Positions 24,859 to 32,633 of a stretch of 36,866 bases of DNA are shown one piece after another. The stretch comes from a virus. The DNA is taken from the IMG/VR virus record IMGVR_UViG_3300031722_000094, positions 1 through 36,866 of that record. One strand, given 5' to 3'. Positions within the stretch are counted from its first letter, which is position 1. Each line of letters starts with the position of its first letter. The position numbers and the translations under genes were made by a program. Under the pieces are notes generated by a model. That model was not told the DNA's origin. It saw only the letters and a list, made by a program, of their open reading frames with translations, and made no database searches.

Positions 24859-25452
24859 TCAGCCAATTACTCTGTCGATAATCTTTCCGTATGCACCTGT
24901 GTTGTCAGGAAGCAAACGGAAGTTGCAATCGAACTGAGAAGCTTCGTCGCGCTTTGCGTTGATAGATACGCTATCAACGGTCATTCCACGGTAAGCCATG
25001 TAGATACGCTCTGTTGGTGCTGCGGCAACAGAAGGTCCAACGGCAACCAAGCCCTTTTCGACTGGAGCGTCACCAAGAGCACCGGAGTTCAATGTCAAAG
25101 TTCCTGCTACAAGGTCTGCGGCTGGTGCAGAAATTGCAAGTACCAAGTTGTCCAAGGTTGCTTCTGAAAGAGTTGTCTTCATAGAAACCTGCATGGACTG
25201 CTTGAATAGACGTGCAACGTCAAGCTGTTGGTCAACCTTGACTTCACCGAAGTCAGGCTGGATTGATAGTTCAATACCGTTGGTCGTGTAACCAAGGTTA
25301 CGGAATGTTACTGCGGCAGATAGTGTTTCTACTGCCTTTGTTGCTACGACCCAAACTGGAAGATCGGCAGCGGCCATTGCGCCTGCCTTGAACATGAACA
25401 GCGCTGCGGCACCGACGATGATCTGCTTGGAGTCTCCACGGGTATAAGCCAT
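24859..25452 (-). CDS. Major tail protein (tail tube)
   Basis: A 197-residue protein that should polymerise into the tail tube. ATG 25452 follows AGAGGTGA. It lies just before the tail chaperones and tape measure, the canonical position. The sequence is beta-rich and begins MAYTRGDSKQIIVGAAALF. The middle (NGIELSIQPDFGEVKVDQQLDVARLF) carries the start-of-tube pattern of many siphovirus tail proteins, in which an acidic Pro-containing strand precedes a DQ motif. The C-terminus (SQFDCNFRLLPDNTGAYGKIIDRVIG) is a typical final strand and tail. Flanking it are a candidate extended -10 promoter upstream and a strong hairpin downstream, which together would give it its own abundant mRNA. Confidence 0.85.
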   Translation of the reverse strand: MAYTRGDSKQIIVGAAALFMFKAGAMAAADLPVWVVATKAVETLSAAVTFRNLGYTTNGIELSIQPDFGEVKVDQQLDVARLFKQSMQVSMKTTLSEATLDNLVLAISAPAADLVAGTLTLNSGALGDAPVEKGLVAVGPSVAAAPTERIYMAYRGMTVDSVSINAKRDEASQFDCNFRLLPDNTGAYGKIIDRVIG

Positions 25453-25500
25453 GTGTTCACCTCTTTCTGTATAAAGTTTATGGGCGTTTCCTCAATTAGA

Positions 25501-25509
25501 AGTATACCA
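25501..25509 (-). promoter_or_regulatory. Extended -10 promoter before major tail protein
   Basis: TGGTATACT on the minus strand, six bases after the stop of the upstream gene and about 48 bases before the tail protein start. No -35 match at 16-19 bases. Confidence 0.5.
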
Positions 25510-25515
25510 TCGGTT

Positions 25516-26010
25516 TTATACTAAATGGTATTCGGCTACCACCATAAATGTTGCTGACACGGAGGGAGTGGACACAGAACTGCTTGGCTTAGCTGGCTCA
25601 TTCTGATAAACACGGAATGAATGGAAGATTACTGGACAGTACAATGAGCCATTCCCTAGGCTCCAATTGTATTCGTTGATATCTGCTGCCGCATCGTCCT
25701 GACGGTCAAGAATGTCTTGAAGAGCAGACGCCCAGCCCATGAAGTCATTGACGTTTGACTTGAGGCTATAAACGAAGGTAGCCTTCTTAAGTACGTGCAA
25801 TCCATGGGTTACCCTGAACGCTTGGGTGTAAACGAAGTATGGACGGTTAATCCACTTGGCATCACCTGAGGTTGAGTCATTGACGGGGAAGATTGGCATG
25901 ATGTTTCCATAGTTGTACTTCGTGATTTCTGTTGGGGACATTCTCTTCTTTAGTTCATCCCACAGATAACGGTTAACTACATGAATAGGTTCAATAGTTT
26001 CACTCAACAT
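25516..26010 (-). CDS. Tail terminator / tail completion protein
   Basis: A 164-residue protein starting at ATG 26010, overlapping the upstream gene by 11 bases. It lies directly before the major tail protein, where siphoviruses place the tail terminator (lambda gpU or SPP1 gp17 analogue) that caps the tube and joins it to the head. The fold pattern agrees: an N-terminal helix region (VVNRYLWDELKKRMSP), then strands (PYFVYTQAFRVTHGL, ATFVYSLKSNVNDF), a helix (ASALQDILDRQDDAAADIN) and closing strands (FHSFRVYQNE, SATFMVVAEYHLV). Assignment is by position and secondary-structure pattern. Confidence 0.65.
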   Translation of the reverse strand: MLSETIEPIHVVNRYLWDELKKRMSPTEITKYNYGNIMPIFPVNDSTSGDAKWINRPYFVYTQAFRVTHGLHVLKKATFVYSLKSNVNDFMGWASALQDILDRQDDAAADINEYNWSLGNGSLYCPVIFHSFRVYQNEPAKPSSSVSTPSVSATFMVVAEYHLV

Positions 26011-26680
26011 TTAGGCCACCCTTAATTCGCATATACTCTCTACCGGCAATTAGTCCTGTTGCGTACCCGCCACCCTTTACCCCTGATGGGAAGTAGCGCT
26101 TGAATTCTTGTGGAGTTGCCATGCTCCTGAAAATTGGAAGAATAACTTCTGACTTGGCATACCCTCGCAAGAATCCTTCTACCGTTTCCCTGAATGCTCC
26201 TGATACTTCTGGACCACCGGGATGCTCAATGAAAACCTCTGAACTCGTGAACACAGTTTCACCGTCAACGTCGAACGCAATGACACCGCTGTCCTTGGGA
26301 GTGATCGTGATGCTGGCACCACTTTCCATGACCGACGCCTTGTTCTCAAAGGGAGGACCACCGGAAGGTGGGATGGAGGTCGATTGACGGAAGCTGCCGT
26401 CAAGCGTGATGTGGGTTACCGTAGCAACCATATTGAAATCGAACAGCCTCGCACTAGGATCGCCTGCCTGTCCCCACTCATACATGTGGTGAAGACGTTC
26501 AGGTGACAAACTAGCTTGAGAGTCAATGTAGCGCTCAAGCATAGTCTTGATGACTTCGCCCAACTTTGTGTTGAATGACAGACGCTCTTGCTCCACAGCC
26601 GCAACAAAACCCATGCTGTACTGGACAGCACTCTCAAGCTTTGTTACTAGGTCTGTAAAGTTGAAGGTCACTGCTGTCAT
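26000..26680 (-). CDS. Neck / tail completion protein (HK97 gp10-like position)
   Basis: A 226-residue protein. ATG 26680 overlaps the upstream stop (ATGA) and has AGGA nine bases ahead. An N-terminal helical part (TKLESAVQYSMGFVAAVEQERLS split over the first 35 residues) is followed by a strand-rich middle with GASITITPKDSGVIAFDVDGE and VFIEHPGGPEV. The latter recalls the HK97 gp10 family, in which a beta region with a proline/glycine turn precedes a C-terminal helix; here ETVEGFLRGYAKSEVILPIF would be that helix. It sits between the head-closure candidate and the tail terminator. The family match is tentative. Confidence 0.6.
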   Translation of the reverse strand: MTAVTFNFTDLVTKLESAVQYSMGFVAAVEQERLSFNTKLGEVIKTMLERYIDSQASLSPERLHHMYEWGQAGDPSARLFDFNMVATVTHITLDGSFRQSTSIPPSGGPPFENKASVMESGASITITPKDSGVIAFDVDGETVFTSSEVFIEHPGGPEVSGAFRETVEGFLRGYAKSEVILPIFRSMATPQEFKRYFPSGVKGGGYATGLIAGREYMRIKGGLNVE

Positions 26681-27123
26681 ACAAGAGCTTCCTGATTGTC
26701 GCTACGCATTAGCTGCGTCTTGTAATGTTCTGCACGTCCCCACATATTGATGAAAGGGCTGAGGCTACGAAGCTCATAAAGGATTGGTACTTGGTCGTCT
26801 TCTGCATCATTTGGTTCTGTGAATAGAAGCTTTCCTGCGTCCCCCGGCTTGTTCGTGCGAACATTTGTCACAAGAATTTCTGTTGTCATGTGCTGACTAC
26901 CATCACTGGCAGACTGAATGTCGTCCTTGAATCTTCCATACAGAACTGTAGGCAACGTAAAGAACTCATCGAATGTCTGGGTGGCATAACGCATCTCGGT
27001 GTTGAATGAACCAGTCTTGAGTTCACACTTCACCGTACGATCAAAGGTCCACGTATTCTTCATTTCACCCGAAGGCTTCTGAACCTGTTCTGCGTAATAC
27101 ACGTCTGCCAGCATTGGGTACAT
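26677..27123 (-). CDS. Head closure protein (SPP1 gp16-like position)
   Basis: A 148-residue protein starting at ATG 27123 with TAATG overlap to the upstream stop. It is mostly beta: MLADVYYAEQVQKPSGEM, NTWTFDRTVKCELKTGS and TTEILVTNVRTN, ending with YELRSLSPFINMWGRAEHYKTQLMRSD. A short beta-barrel protein following the head-tail adaptor is what head-closure (stopper) proteins look like, and phrases of the type pYeVrsi.p..dp.g...Hy...L are found in that family. It would close the DNA exit channel after packaging. Confidence 0.65.
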   Translation of the reverse strand: MYPMLADVYYAEQVQKPSGEMKNTWTFDRTVKCELKTGSFNTEMRYATQTFDEFFTLPTVLYGRFKDDIQSASDGSQHMTTEILVTNVRTNKPGDAGKLLFTEPNDAEDDQVPILYELRSLSPFINMWGRAEHYKTQLMRSDNQEALV

Positions 27124-27986
27124 TACAGGAGTCCTGCCCTAACGGTGTAATCCCTGAACTTCTTCAATAGCTGATCTACTGTCTTGTTTCCTGTACCCCC
27201 GAAAACTCGTGCGGAATACTTTACCTTGTACTGGTCTGTGTCGTACTCGCTGATGTATCGCTTTAGATACTCATCTTCGTCACCAACGTCAGCGGCGAGT
27301 AAAGCTGCTGCCTGCATGACCTCATTGGGCACAACAAGATATCCTGATTCATATTCGACAACATAGTCTGATCCCTGTGGGAATGCTCCACCGCTGCCAT
27401 TGAATCCACCGAATGAATCTGACCCTGCGTAGGTAACCTTGATTGGCTTGCCAGAATCAAAGCTGTCTTCTCCAACCAATACGACAGATGATCTGTCCTT
27501 GGATACTGCGAATGACTTTGTGTTCTCTACATTTCCGTTTGTGAAGACAAGCTCACCGTTCTCCCAAACTCGTGTGAGCTTATTGATCCTACTTGGGATA
27601 GGAAGATAATCGGACCCACTCCCCTCAGTTTCAAATGTGGCTAGTGTGTAATAGAATCCATTTGTCGTAGAATCAATGATTGCACGACTAATAGACTCAA
27701 CTCTCTTCTCTTCTTCTGTTACTGGAAGTGCACCATAGGGACGAATGACAAATAGTGGCTCAATGAGTACCGTTTCTCCTGCGTCCGTGACTTCTAGAAC
27801 ATAGTCAGCGTCATACCTTATACTTGGGGAATGAAAGCTCAGAATGCCATCACTGTCCGAAGTAGCGGTTCCAGTGGATAGCTCTTCACCGAACTCATCG
27901 CTAATCACCCAATCGTATTCGTGATCCACAACAGGAACAGCGATTGTCCTGAATGGTGGAAATGGTGGCACCCTGTAAATGATCAT
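27123..27986 (-). CDS. Head-tail adaptor with N-terminal Ig-like domain
   Basis: A 287-residue protein; its ATG overlaps the previous stop (ATGA). Residues 1-85 read as an Ig-like or carboxypeptidase-regulatory-like sandwich (VDHEYDWVISDEFGEELS, DGILSFHSPSI, DYVLEVTDAGETVLIEPLFV). From about 90 (ALPVTEEEKRVESISRAIID) it changes to a pattern of head-tail adaptors: helix, beta insertion (RINKLTRVWENGELVFTNG), then helices near 215-285 (EVMQAAALLAADVGDEDEYL, TVDQLLKKFRDY). It would bind the portal ring. An Ig-like domain fused ahead of an adaptor is known in actinophages but not general. Confidence 0.65.
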   Translation of the reverse strand: MIIYRVPPFPPFRTIAVPVVDHEYDWVISDEFGEELSTGTATSDSDGILSFHSPSIRYDADYVLEVTDAGETVLIEPLFVIRPYGALPVTEEEKRVESISRAIIDSTTNGFYYTLATFETEGSGSDYLPIPSRINKLTRVWENGELVFTNGNVENTKSFAVSKDRSSVVLVGEDSFDSGKPIKVTYAGSDSFGGFNGSGGAFPQGSDYVVEYESGYLVVPNEVMQAAALLAADVGDEDEYLKRYISEYDTDQYKVKYSARVFGGTGNKTVDQLLKKFRDYTVRAGLL

Positions 27987-28279
27987 ACTCCGTAGAATTC
28001 CTTTACTTCCTCAACGGTTGCTTCACGGACCTTCTTAAGTGTTAGCCACTTAGCTGCCGCTTCCTTGGAGACAACGGTGAATCCGTACTTGATTTCTCCA
28101 ACACCGGGGAATGTGATGTTCCCTGCGGAATAGAGCAGTGCCTTGTCAGACTCTACTGGCTTTGGGGCAACCTTTCTAGGCTTCTTTGGGGACTTGGTGG
28201 TAATTCCAGTACGTCCCATAACGATTGCACCTTCTCCATCTTCATGTGGAGCAGTCTCTTCAATAGTTTCATTAGTCAT
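27983..28279 (-). CDS. Small head protein, unknown function
   Basis: Ninety-eight residues from ATG 28279, chosen because GGAGG lies five bases upstream; the longer frame has no ribosome site and runs through the hairpin. The first 45 residues are disordered, acidic then lysine/proline-rich (TTKSPKKPRKVAPKP). The C-terminal half (NITFPGVGEIKYGFTVVSKE, then AAKWLTLKKVREATVEEVKE) is a compact strand-helix unit often seen in small proteins encoded after the capsid gene, in which the last residues resemble a ...REVT.EEV...YG pattern. It may decorate the capsid or help join head and tail. It has its own candidate promoter. Confidence 0.7.
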   Translation of the reverse strand: MTNETIEETAPHEDGEGAIVMGRTGITTKSPKKPRKVAPKPVESDKALLYSAGNITFPGVGEIKYGFTVVSKEAAAKWLTLKKVREATVEEVKEFYGV

Positions 28280-28296
28280 AAATCCTCCTTCGATAC

Positions 28297-28305
28297 ATTG
28301 TACCA
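28297..28305 (-). promoter_or_regulatory. Extended -10 promoter after the capsid hairpin
   Basis: TGGTACAAT on the minus strand, ten bases downstream of the hairpin at 28316-28341 and 17 bases before the start of the small head gene. No -35 match was found. Confidence 0.5.
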
Positions 28306-28315
28306 GAATACGCGA

Positions 28316-28341
28316 AAGGGGGCAGGTTTCCCTACCCCCTT
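28316..28341 (-). terminator. Terminator-like hairpin after major capsid protein
   Basis: Minus strand AAGGGGGTAGG, GAAA loop, CCTGCCCCCTT: an 11-base-pair stem with one G-T pair and a GNRA tetraloop, 15 bases after the capsid stop. The following sequence (TCGCGTATTC) has no U-tract, so it could attenuate transcription or stabilise the capsid mRNA end. Confidence 0.7.
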
Positions 28342-28356
28342 CCAACAGCTTATCTA

Positions 28357-29421
28357 TCAGATATCTGCGGCTGCATCAGCAAATGCTAGTGCGTCAAGCT
28401 CTTCCCAAGCGAGTCCGAAACGTACGTATACGGTGTACTCGATTGTGTCCTTCTTGTTACGGTACTCACGAAGTACCTGCACGTCGCGCTGGAATCCCCA
28501 CACGCGGTTCTGTGGGAATGTTAGTTCAATACGTCCTTCTGGGAAGTAAGGAACCTCAGCAAGACTTACGCCAAGTACACGAGTAGTCTTGAGACCACCG
28601 ATAACCTGACCCACACCATCAAGGTATGTCTGCTTGTTGCCGTCAGTCCAAACTGCATTGGCAAGTGTACCGTTGTTCTTCACAACGTCTGCAAATGTGT
28701 TTGTTCCTGCGTAGAACTTCAAACCACTCTTCAATGCACGGTACTTACGTGGCATTGTGTTGATGATCTGCTGGATGACCTCTGGGGTCCATGCTCCACC
28801 AGCAACAGTAACGGCTGTCTCGTGAGAGCCAGAGCCTGCTGCGTCTGCCTGAGCAATGAATCCCGGCATGATCTTTAGGAACTTGTCAGCACCGGTACCA
28901 AGACCGTTGATTGCCAAGTCTTCGATATCGTTAGCAAGAGCGGCTGTCATATTGCGAACAATACGATCCTCAAGTGCGTCCTTCTCGATGTTGTCTTCTA
29001 GAGTCTCACGAGCGATTTCCCAGTCAAGACGAATCTTCTTTGTGGTAATTTCGATCTTTGTGAACTCTGCACCTGCGTTTTCGTATGTGCCGTCAGCCTG
29101 ATTTGCCTGACGAATCACGCGCTCACCTACGTTGAGCTTTTCGATTTCTGCGGTGTTAGCGTTCATTGTAAGGTGACGACCATCCTTTGCAAGATATGTT
29201 GCGTCCCAAATGTAGTCAATGAACTGCTTTGACTGGTCTGGCTGTAGGATTCCTCCACCAGCGATACCAGATGGATTAACGGCGTTCGCACCTGCGGTGC
29301 TACCGAAGTAGCCTCCTGCTACGTTACCCACTGATCCTGCGGCTGGGGATGTTACTCCACCAATACCACCGGCAGCGAATACACCAGCTTCTGCGGCCTT
29401 TGTAAGAACTTCCTCTGACAT
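28357..29421 (-). CDS. Major capsid protein (HK97 fold)
   Basis: The main shell protein, 354 residues from ATG 29421 (MSEEVLTKAAEAG), preceded by AGGAGGTGAAA. The upstream extension of the frame lacks a ribosome site. After a glycine/alanine-rich N-arm (about 1-55) the core begins ILQPDQSKQFIDYIWDA, the pattern of actinophage HK97-fold capsid proteins. An extended-loop and P-domain region follows (KIRLDWEIARETLEDNIEKD, RNMTAALANDIEDLAINGLG). The A-domain (VIQQIINTMPRKYRALKSGL) and final strands (RIELTFPQNRVWGFQRD, YTVYVRFGLAWEEL) complete it. It directly follows the protease/scaffold gene. A hairpin lies just after its stop. Confidence 0.93.
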   Translation of the reverse strand: MSEEVLTKAAEAGVFAAGGIGGVTSPAAGSVGNVAGGYFGSTAGANAVNPSGIAGGGILQPDQSKQFIDYIWDATYLAKDGRHLTMNANTAEIEKLNVGERVIRQANQADGTYENAGAEFTKIEITTKKIRLDWEIARETLEDNIEKDALEDRIVRNMTAALANDIEDLAINGLGTGADKFLKIMPGFIAQADAAGSGSHETAVTVAGGAWTPEVIQQIINTMPRKYRALKSGLKFYAGTNTFADVVKNNGTLANAVWTDGNKQTYLDGVGQVIGGLKTTRVLGVSLAEVPYFPEGRIELTFPQNRVWGFQRDVQVLREYRNKKDTIEYTVYVRFGLAWEELDALAFADAAADI

Positions 29422-29450
29422 TTTCACCTCCTGAAAATTATGTATATCTG

Positions 29451-29972
29451 TCAGTTGTAATAGGCGGTGTCGAGGAAACTCCCACCCCACTTGCTAGTAG
29501 CAGCTTGTGGCTGCTCCGTACGCTGCTCGCCAAGATCAGCGGACTTACGGAATGCGGTTGTGCCTTCCACGGCAGCAACACGTTCTCCGAAAACTTCTGT
29601 GTCAGACTTTACGGCGCTGACTCCTGCCTTTGTCTCGTCAAGATCGGATGCCATCTTAGCGATAGCCTCTGAGTTTGATTGGGTGTTGGCACCAAGAGAC
29701 TTAAGCATCTCCACCATCGGTACCAAAGCCTCGGTGAGACCCTTGAGCATGTTCTGAATGTCTGTGAATTGCTTTTCAACAATTACTTCAACAGGTTCCG
29801 TGACGGCTTCCTCTGCCTTCTCGACAACCTCTTCTACAACGGTGGACTCTTCTACAGGAGCCTCAACAACAACCTCTTCGGCTGGTGCTTCAACTACTGC
29901 TTCCTCTACTACGACTGCATCAGCGGCCTTTTCGATTACTTCCTCCACGATTGTTACGTCAGTATCTTCCAT
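29451..29972 (-). CDS. Nested in-frame scaffold protein (internal start)
   Basis: An internal ATG at 29972 (residue 318 of the protease gene, MEDTDVTIVEEVIEKA) is preceded by AAAGGAGGTT with GGAGG eight bases away, a stronger ribosome site than the one at the start of the full gene. It would make a 173-residue scaffold from the same frame: an acidic Glu/Val-repeat N-terminus, a coiled coil, and the C-terminal tail ending SFLDTAYYN. This is the arrangement of lambda C and Nu3, where the scaffold is translated from within the protease gene. The internal start coincides with the beginning of the scaffold-like region. Not proven by sequence alone. Confidence 0.65.
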   Translation of the reverse strand: MEDTDVTIVEEVIEKAADAVVVEEAVVEAPAEEVVVEAPVEESTVVEEVVEKAEEAVTEPVEVIVEKQFTDIQNMLKGLTEALVPMVEMLKSLGANTQSNSEAIAKMASDLDETKAGVSAVKSDTEVFGERVAAVEGTTAFRKSADLGEQRTEQPQAATSKWGGSFLDTAYYN

Positions 29973-30923
29973 GTTCTCAACCTCCTTTTCCTTTGTCTTT
30001 GTCAAAGAAGAAATATTCTTGACAATACGACGGTTTACCGAAACCATTGTATCATCCTTTTCAACAAAAACCTGAATAACGGCAACTGGGTCAATTTCGG
30101 TAGCTGTTAGTAGTTCATCACTACTGTCCAACTTAACCTGACCCTTTGTCAAAATGGAATCAATGTGGCCGATGCCCTCATCGAAATCTACGTTGTCTCC
30201 AATAGTAGGAGCGTTCTTTGCATTAGCCAAAAGACTCTTTGCTACAGTCATTCTATCAGCGTCATTGGATTCAACGAATCCGATGTTCTGCATAGGAGTT
30301 GAGCAGTTGAAGCATGACGTTGTTGGAGAAGAAGTGATCTGCAATGTATTGTCTGCCTTGCACCAGAATACGTTCTCTGGGGCAGTCTTGGAAAGGTATC
30401 CACCATCAGCGTTCTTCTCAATGGAGATAATGCTTGCCAACTGGTTAGCAGGGTTGTCAACTAGGGATAGTTCATTAAGGAAGTAATCAGCGATTACCCT
30501 ATAGATGCCCTTCTCTACGATCCTGTCGTATACCTCGGTTACTACGCCACCAATGGAGAAGCCAGTAAGAGTTCCGTCAAGGCACTTCTGCCACGTATCT
30601 TCTGCCCCCTTGGAAACGTACACGGAGACCCAGATACCGTTGTACACAGTATCGGTGTTTGGATCGTAATAGCGTTCGGGACGGAATGACATCATCTTGC
30701 CGACTGCCTTTAGCGAGTCGTGCATTTCTCTGATGTTTCCACGGAACTTATCGAAAGCCCTAATTGAAGACTCTAACGGAACAATGTCACCTTGGAGGTC
30801 GATGTTGTCAAGGGTTGCGAACCCGTGAACCATACGCTTATCAACATCCATCTTGGAGATTGGTACGGAGAATTGAATCCTGCCGTCAACAATCGATCCT
30901 GAGGTCTCATTGAATTTCATCAT
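29451..30923 (-). CDS. Head maturation protease fused to scaffold region
   Basis: A 490-residue protein. ATG 30923 has AGGA five bases ahead; the second ATG at 30920 is equally possible. Residues about 15-165 form a prohead protease of the XkdF/S78 type: MVHGFATLDNIDLQGDIV, H68 in REMHDS, S123 in GFSIGG, and LNELSLVDNPAN. At 188-207 lies a Cys cluster (C188, C204, C207, with D191 as possible fourth ligand) like a zinc ribbon. From about 318 the protein is scaffold-like: strongly acidic Glu/Val repeats to about 380, then coiled coil (IQNMLKGLTEALVPMVEMLK) and a Gln-rich C-terminus. A strong internal start (29972) would release this part alone. TGTATAAT 11 bases before the start is a weak promoter candidate. 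Confidence 0.9.
   Translation of the reverse strand: MMKFNETSGSIVDGRIQFSVPISKMDVDKRMVHGFATLDNIDLQGDIVPLESSIRAFDKFRGNIREMHDSLKAVGKMMSFRPERYYDPNTDTVYNGIWVSVYVSKGAEDTWQKCLDGTLTGFSIGGVVTEVYDRIVEKGIYRVIADYFLNELSLVDNPANQLASIISIEKNADGGYLSKTAPENVFWCKADNTLQITSSPTTSCFNCSTPMQNIGFVESNDADRMTVAKSLLANAKNAPTIGDNVDFDEGIGHIDSILTKGQVKLDSSDELLTATEIDPVAVIQVFVEKDDTMVSVNRRIVKNISSLTKTKEKEVENMEDTDVTIVEEVIEKAADAVVVEEAVVEAPAEEVVVEAPVEESTVVEEVVEKAEEAVTEPVEVIVEKQFTDIQNMLKGLTEALVPMVEMLKSLGANTQSNSEAIAKMASDLDETKAGVSAVKSDTEVFGERVAAVEGTTAFRKSADLGEQRTEQPQAATSKWGGSFLDTAYYN
29979..29989 (-). promoter_or_regulatory. Strong internal ribosome binding site for scaffold
   Basis: AAAAGGAGGTT on the minus strand, near-perfect complement to the 16S 3' end, in the middle of the protease gene. 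It is placed correctly for ATG 29972. Confidence 0.75.
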
Positions 30924-30947
30924 GTTAGTCCTAATTATACACTATCT

Positions 30948-32633
30948 TTAAGCACTTTTACCATCTTGCTTTGCGCCACTACCCTTTGGGTTCCTGCCCG
31001 TAGAAGTAGTTGGTGAATCCGAAGCATTCTGGGAAGCGTTCTGGTCCTTCTTGTCATTACTTATGGCGTCATGCTTGGCCTTTGCATCTGCCTGCATCTT
31101 CATATCATTCTGCTGAGCAGTAGCGTCAAGCTGCATTTGCATTTGTTCCTTGGCCTGATCAGCCTTTTCAGTATCAAGACCATCAATCTGTGGCTTACCA
31201 AGTTCCTGACGAACCTCATTAGGCTTGACAACTCCATTAACAAGGTACTTCTCGTGAATGTTGGCCTGTGCTGTTTCGTCAACAATGGATGCCTCGTTGA
31301 ACTTTACCTCAACAAGCTGGCTTGCTTCCCTGATGAATCTGGAAACAATCTTCTCTAGGTAACGCTGCAATGGACGCACAACATTGTCACGGAATGTTCT
31401 ATCCTGTGTCACTGCTGCGGCAACACCGCTACCCTCGCCAACACCAAGCTTGGACAATGGAACCTGATGCGCCAACAGAATGTTCTCACGGTTGGACTTA
31501 CGGTACGTGTCGAATGATGCATCCTGAATCTTGTTCTCTACAGGCTCCATCTTAAATTCAACCTTGTTACCTTCTGAGTCAGGAGGCAATGGCACGTAAA
31601 GCGTACGGTGGTTCTGTCCCTTAAGGTTAGTCTGCAAGAACCTGAACAGCTTGTCTTCTGATTCTGGACTTAGCTTTGCACCCTTTAGGGTAATGATGTA
31701 GCGAGGTACCGCCTTGTTTTCGAAGTATTCAAGGTTGTACTGCTCTGCCTGCTGGTCTCCAACCACTGACGTTGCCGCCGACACAATGTCTGGCACACCG
31801 TAATAGGTGTTCAGTGGTGAGTACATCATAAAGTGGATTATTTCATTGGGCTTAGGGTCAAGTCCAAGAGGGTCAGGATTCTTGGCACCGAAGTTTCGGA
31901 AATAGACAACCTTTTGTCCAATGATCTGAACGTAACCATCCTTGAGACGACGTACTCTAATGGATGTGGAAGGAATATGACCAACATATGCAATGCGTCC
32001 TGCCGTAGTCCTACCAATTTCGAGATAACCGTTTCCTGTTGCCTCATAGTCTGTCACTACCTTCTTCATGGTGTCGGTGAATCCGTCTTGGTCATTGAGA
32101 CCTTCAATCCAGTCGGTAACGTCAACCTTTACCTTATCAAGCTTCTTACCGGCGGCATCCTGCTTTTCGCTGTCCTTGTTCTGTAGACTTTGTAGCGCCT
32201 TGCGCGTAAGGTTAAGGGTATAGCCCATGCCAACGGAAGCTGTTACCTTGGAGATAATAGCGGAGTGGTTGGAGAAAGATGTGTCGAAGAATCCGCTCAA
32301 TACGTATAGGTTGTAGGGTGGATTGATAACATCGAAGGCACCATATCCATTGACATAGTTTACCTTGCCGGGATTGATCTGCTTTGACTCTGCCCCGGTT
32401 CCCTGAGGATTCATTCCTGATTGACGTTCGTACTCTTCGGTTACTGGCTGTCCAAGAGCCTTACGTGTAGTTCTACGAACGAAGTTCTTGTCAAGTCCAT
32501 TGAGGGACTTTAGTGTATCCCAAGACTTATCGAATGGGTCCATATTGTCATAAGGACTGACCTTGTAATCTACTGGTCCACTCTTGACAAATACTGGCTG
32601 CTCCCAAGTAGGAGTGTCGTCATCTTCGTTCAT
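30948..32633 (-). CDS. Portal protein
   Basis: The dodecameric portal through which DNA enters the capsid, 561 residues. I chose ATG 32633 (MNEDDDTPTW), with AAGGA seven bases upstream and overlapping the previous gene by 14 bases; a GTG at 32666 would add 11 residues. The core is recognisable: INPPYNLYVLSGFFDTSFSN, then IRVRRLKDGY, YGVPDIVSAATSVVGDQQAE and YFENKAVPRYIITLKGA, characteristic of PBSX/HK97-type portals. The wing and crown follow (QVPLSKLGVGEG). From about 475 the chain is Gln/Lys/Ala-rich (EQMQMQLDATAQQNDMKMQA), helical and then disordered. The protease gene follows after 24 bases. Confidence 0.93.
   Translation of the reverse strand: MNEDDDTPTWEQPVFVKSGPVDYKVSPYDNMDPFDKSWDTLKSLNGLDKNFVRRTTRKALGQPVTEEYERQSGMNPQGTGAESKQINPGKVNYVNGYGAFDVINPPYNLYVLSGFFDTSFSNHSAIISKVTASVGMGYTLNLTRKALQSLQNKDSEKQDAAGKKLDKVKVDVTDWIEGLNDQDGFTDTMKKVVTDYEATGNGYLEIGRTTAGRIAYVGHIPSTSIRVRRLKDGYVQIIGQKVVYFRNFGAKNPDPLGLDPKPNEIIHFMMYSPLNTYYGVPDIVSAATSVVGDQQAEQYNLEYFENKAVPRYIITLKGAKLSPESEDKLFRFLQTNLKGQNHRTLYVPLPPDSEGNKVEFKMEPVENKIQDASFDTYRKSNRENILLAHQVPLSKLGVGEGSGVAAAVTQDRTFRDNVVRPLQRYLEKIVSRFIREASQLVEVKFNEASIVDETAQANIHEKYLVNGVVKPNEVRQELGKPQIDGLDTEKADQAKEQMQMQLDATAQQNDMKMQADAKAKHDAISNDKKDQNASQNASDSPTTSTGRNPKGSGAKQDGKSA

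Noticed and set aside
25460-25487. TTGAGG, 16 bases, TATACA as a promoter before the major tail protein
   Set aside because: Both boxes match only 4 of 6, and the extended -10 at 25501-25509 in the same gap is a better candidate.
30934-30941. TGTATAAT before the protease gene as a seventh member of the promoter family
   Set aside because: The base between TG and the -10 hexamer is missing, so it does not fit TGNTAYAMT, and no -35 is present. It may still be a weak promoter.
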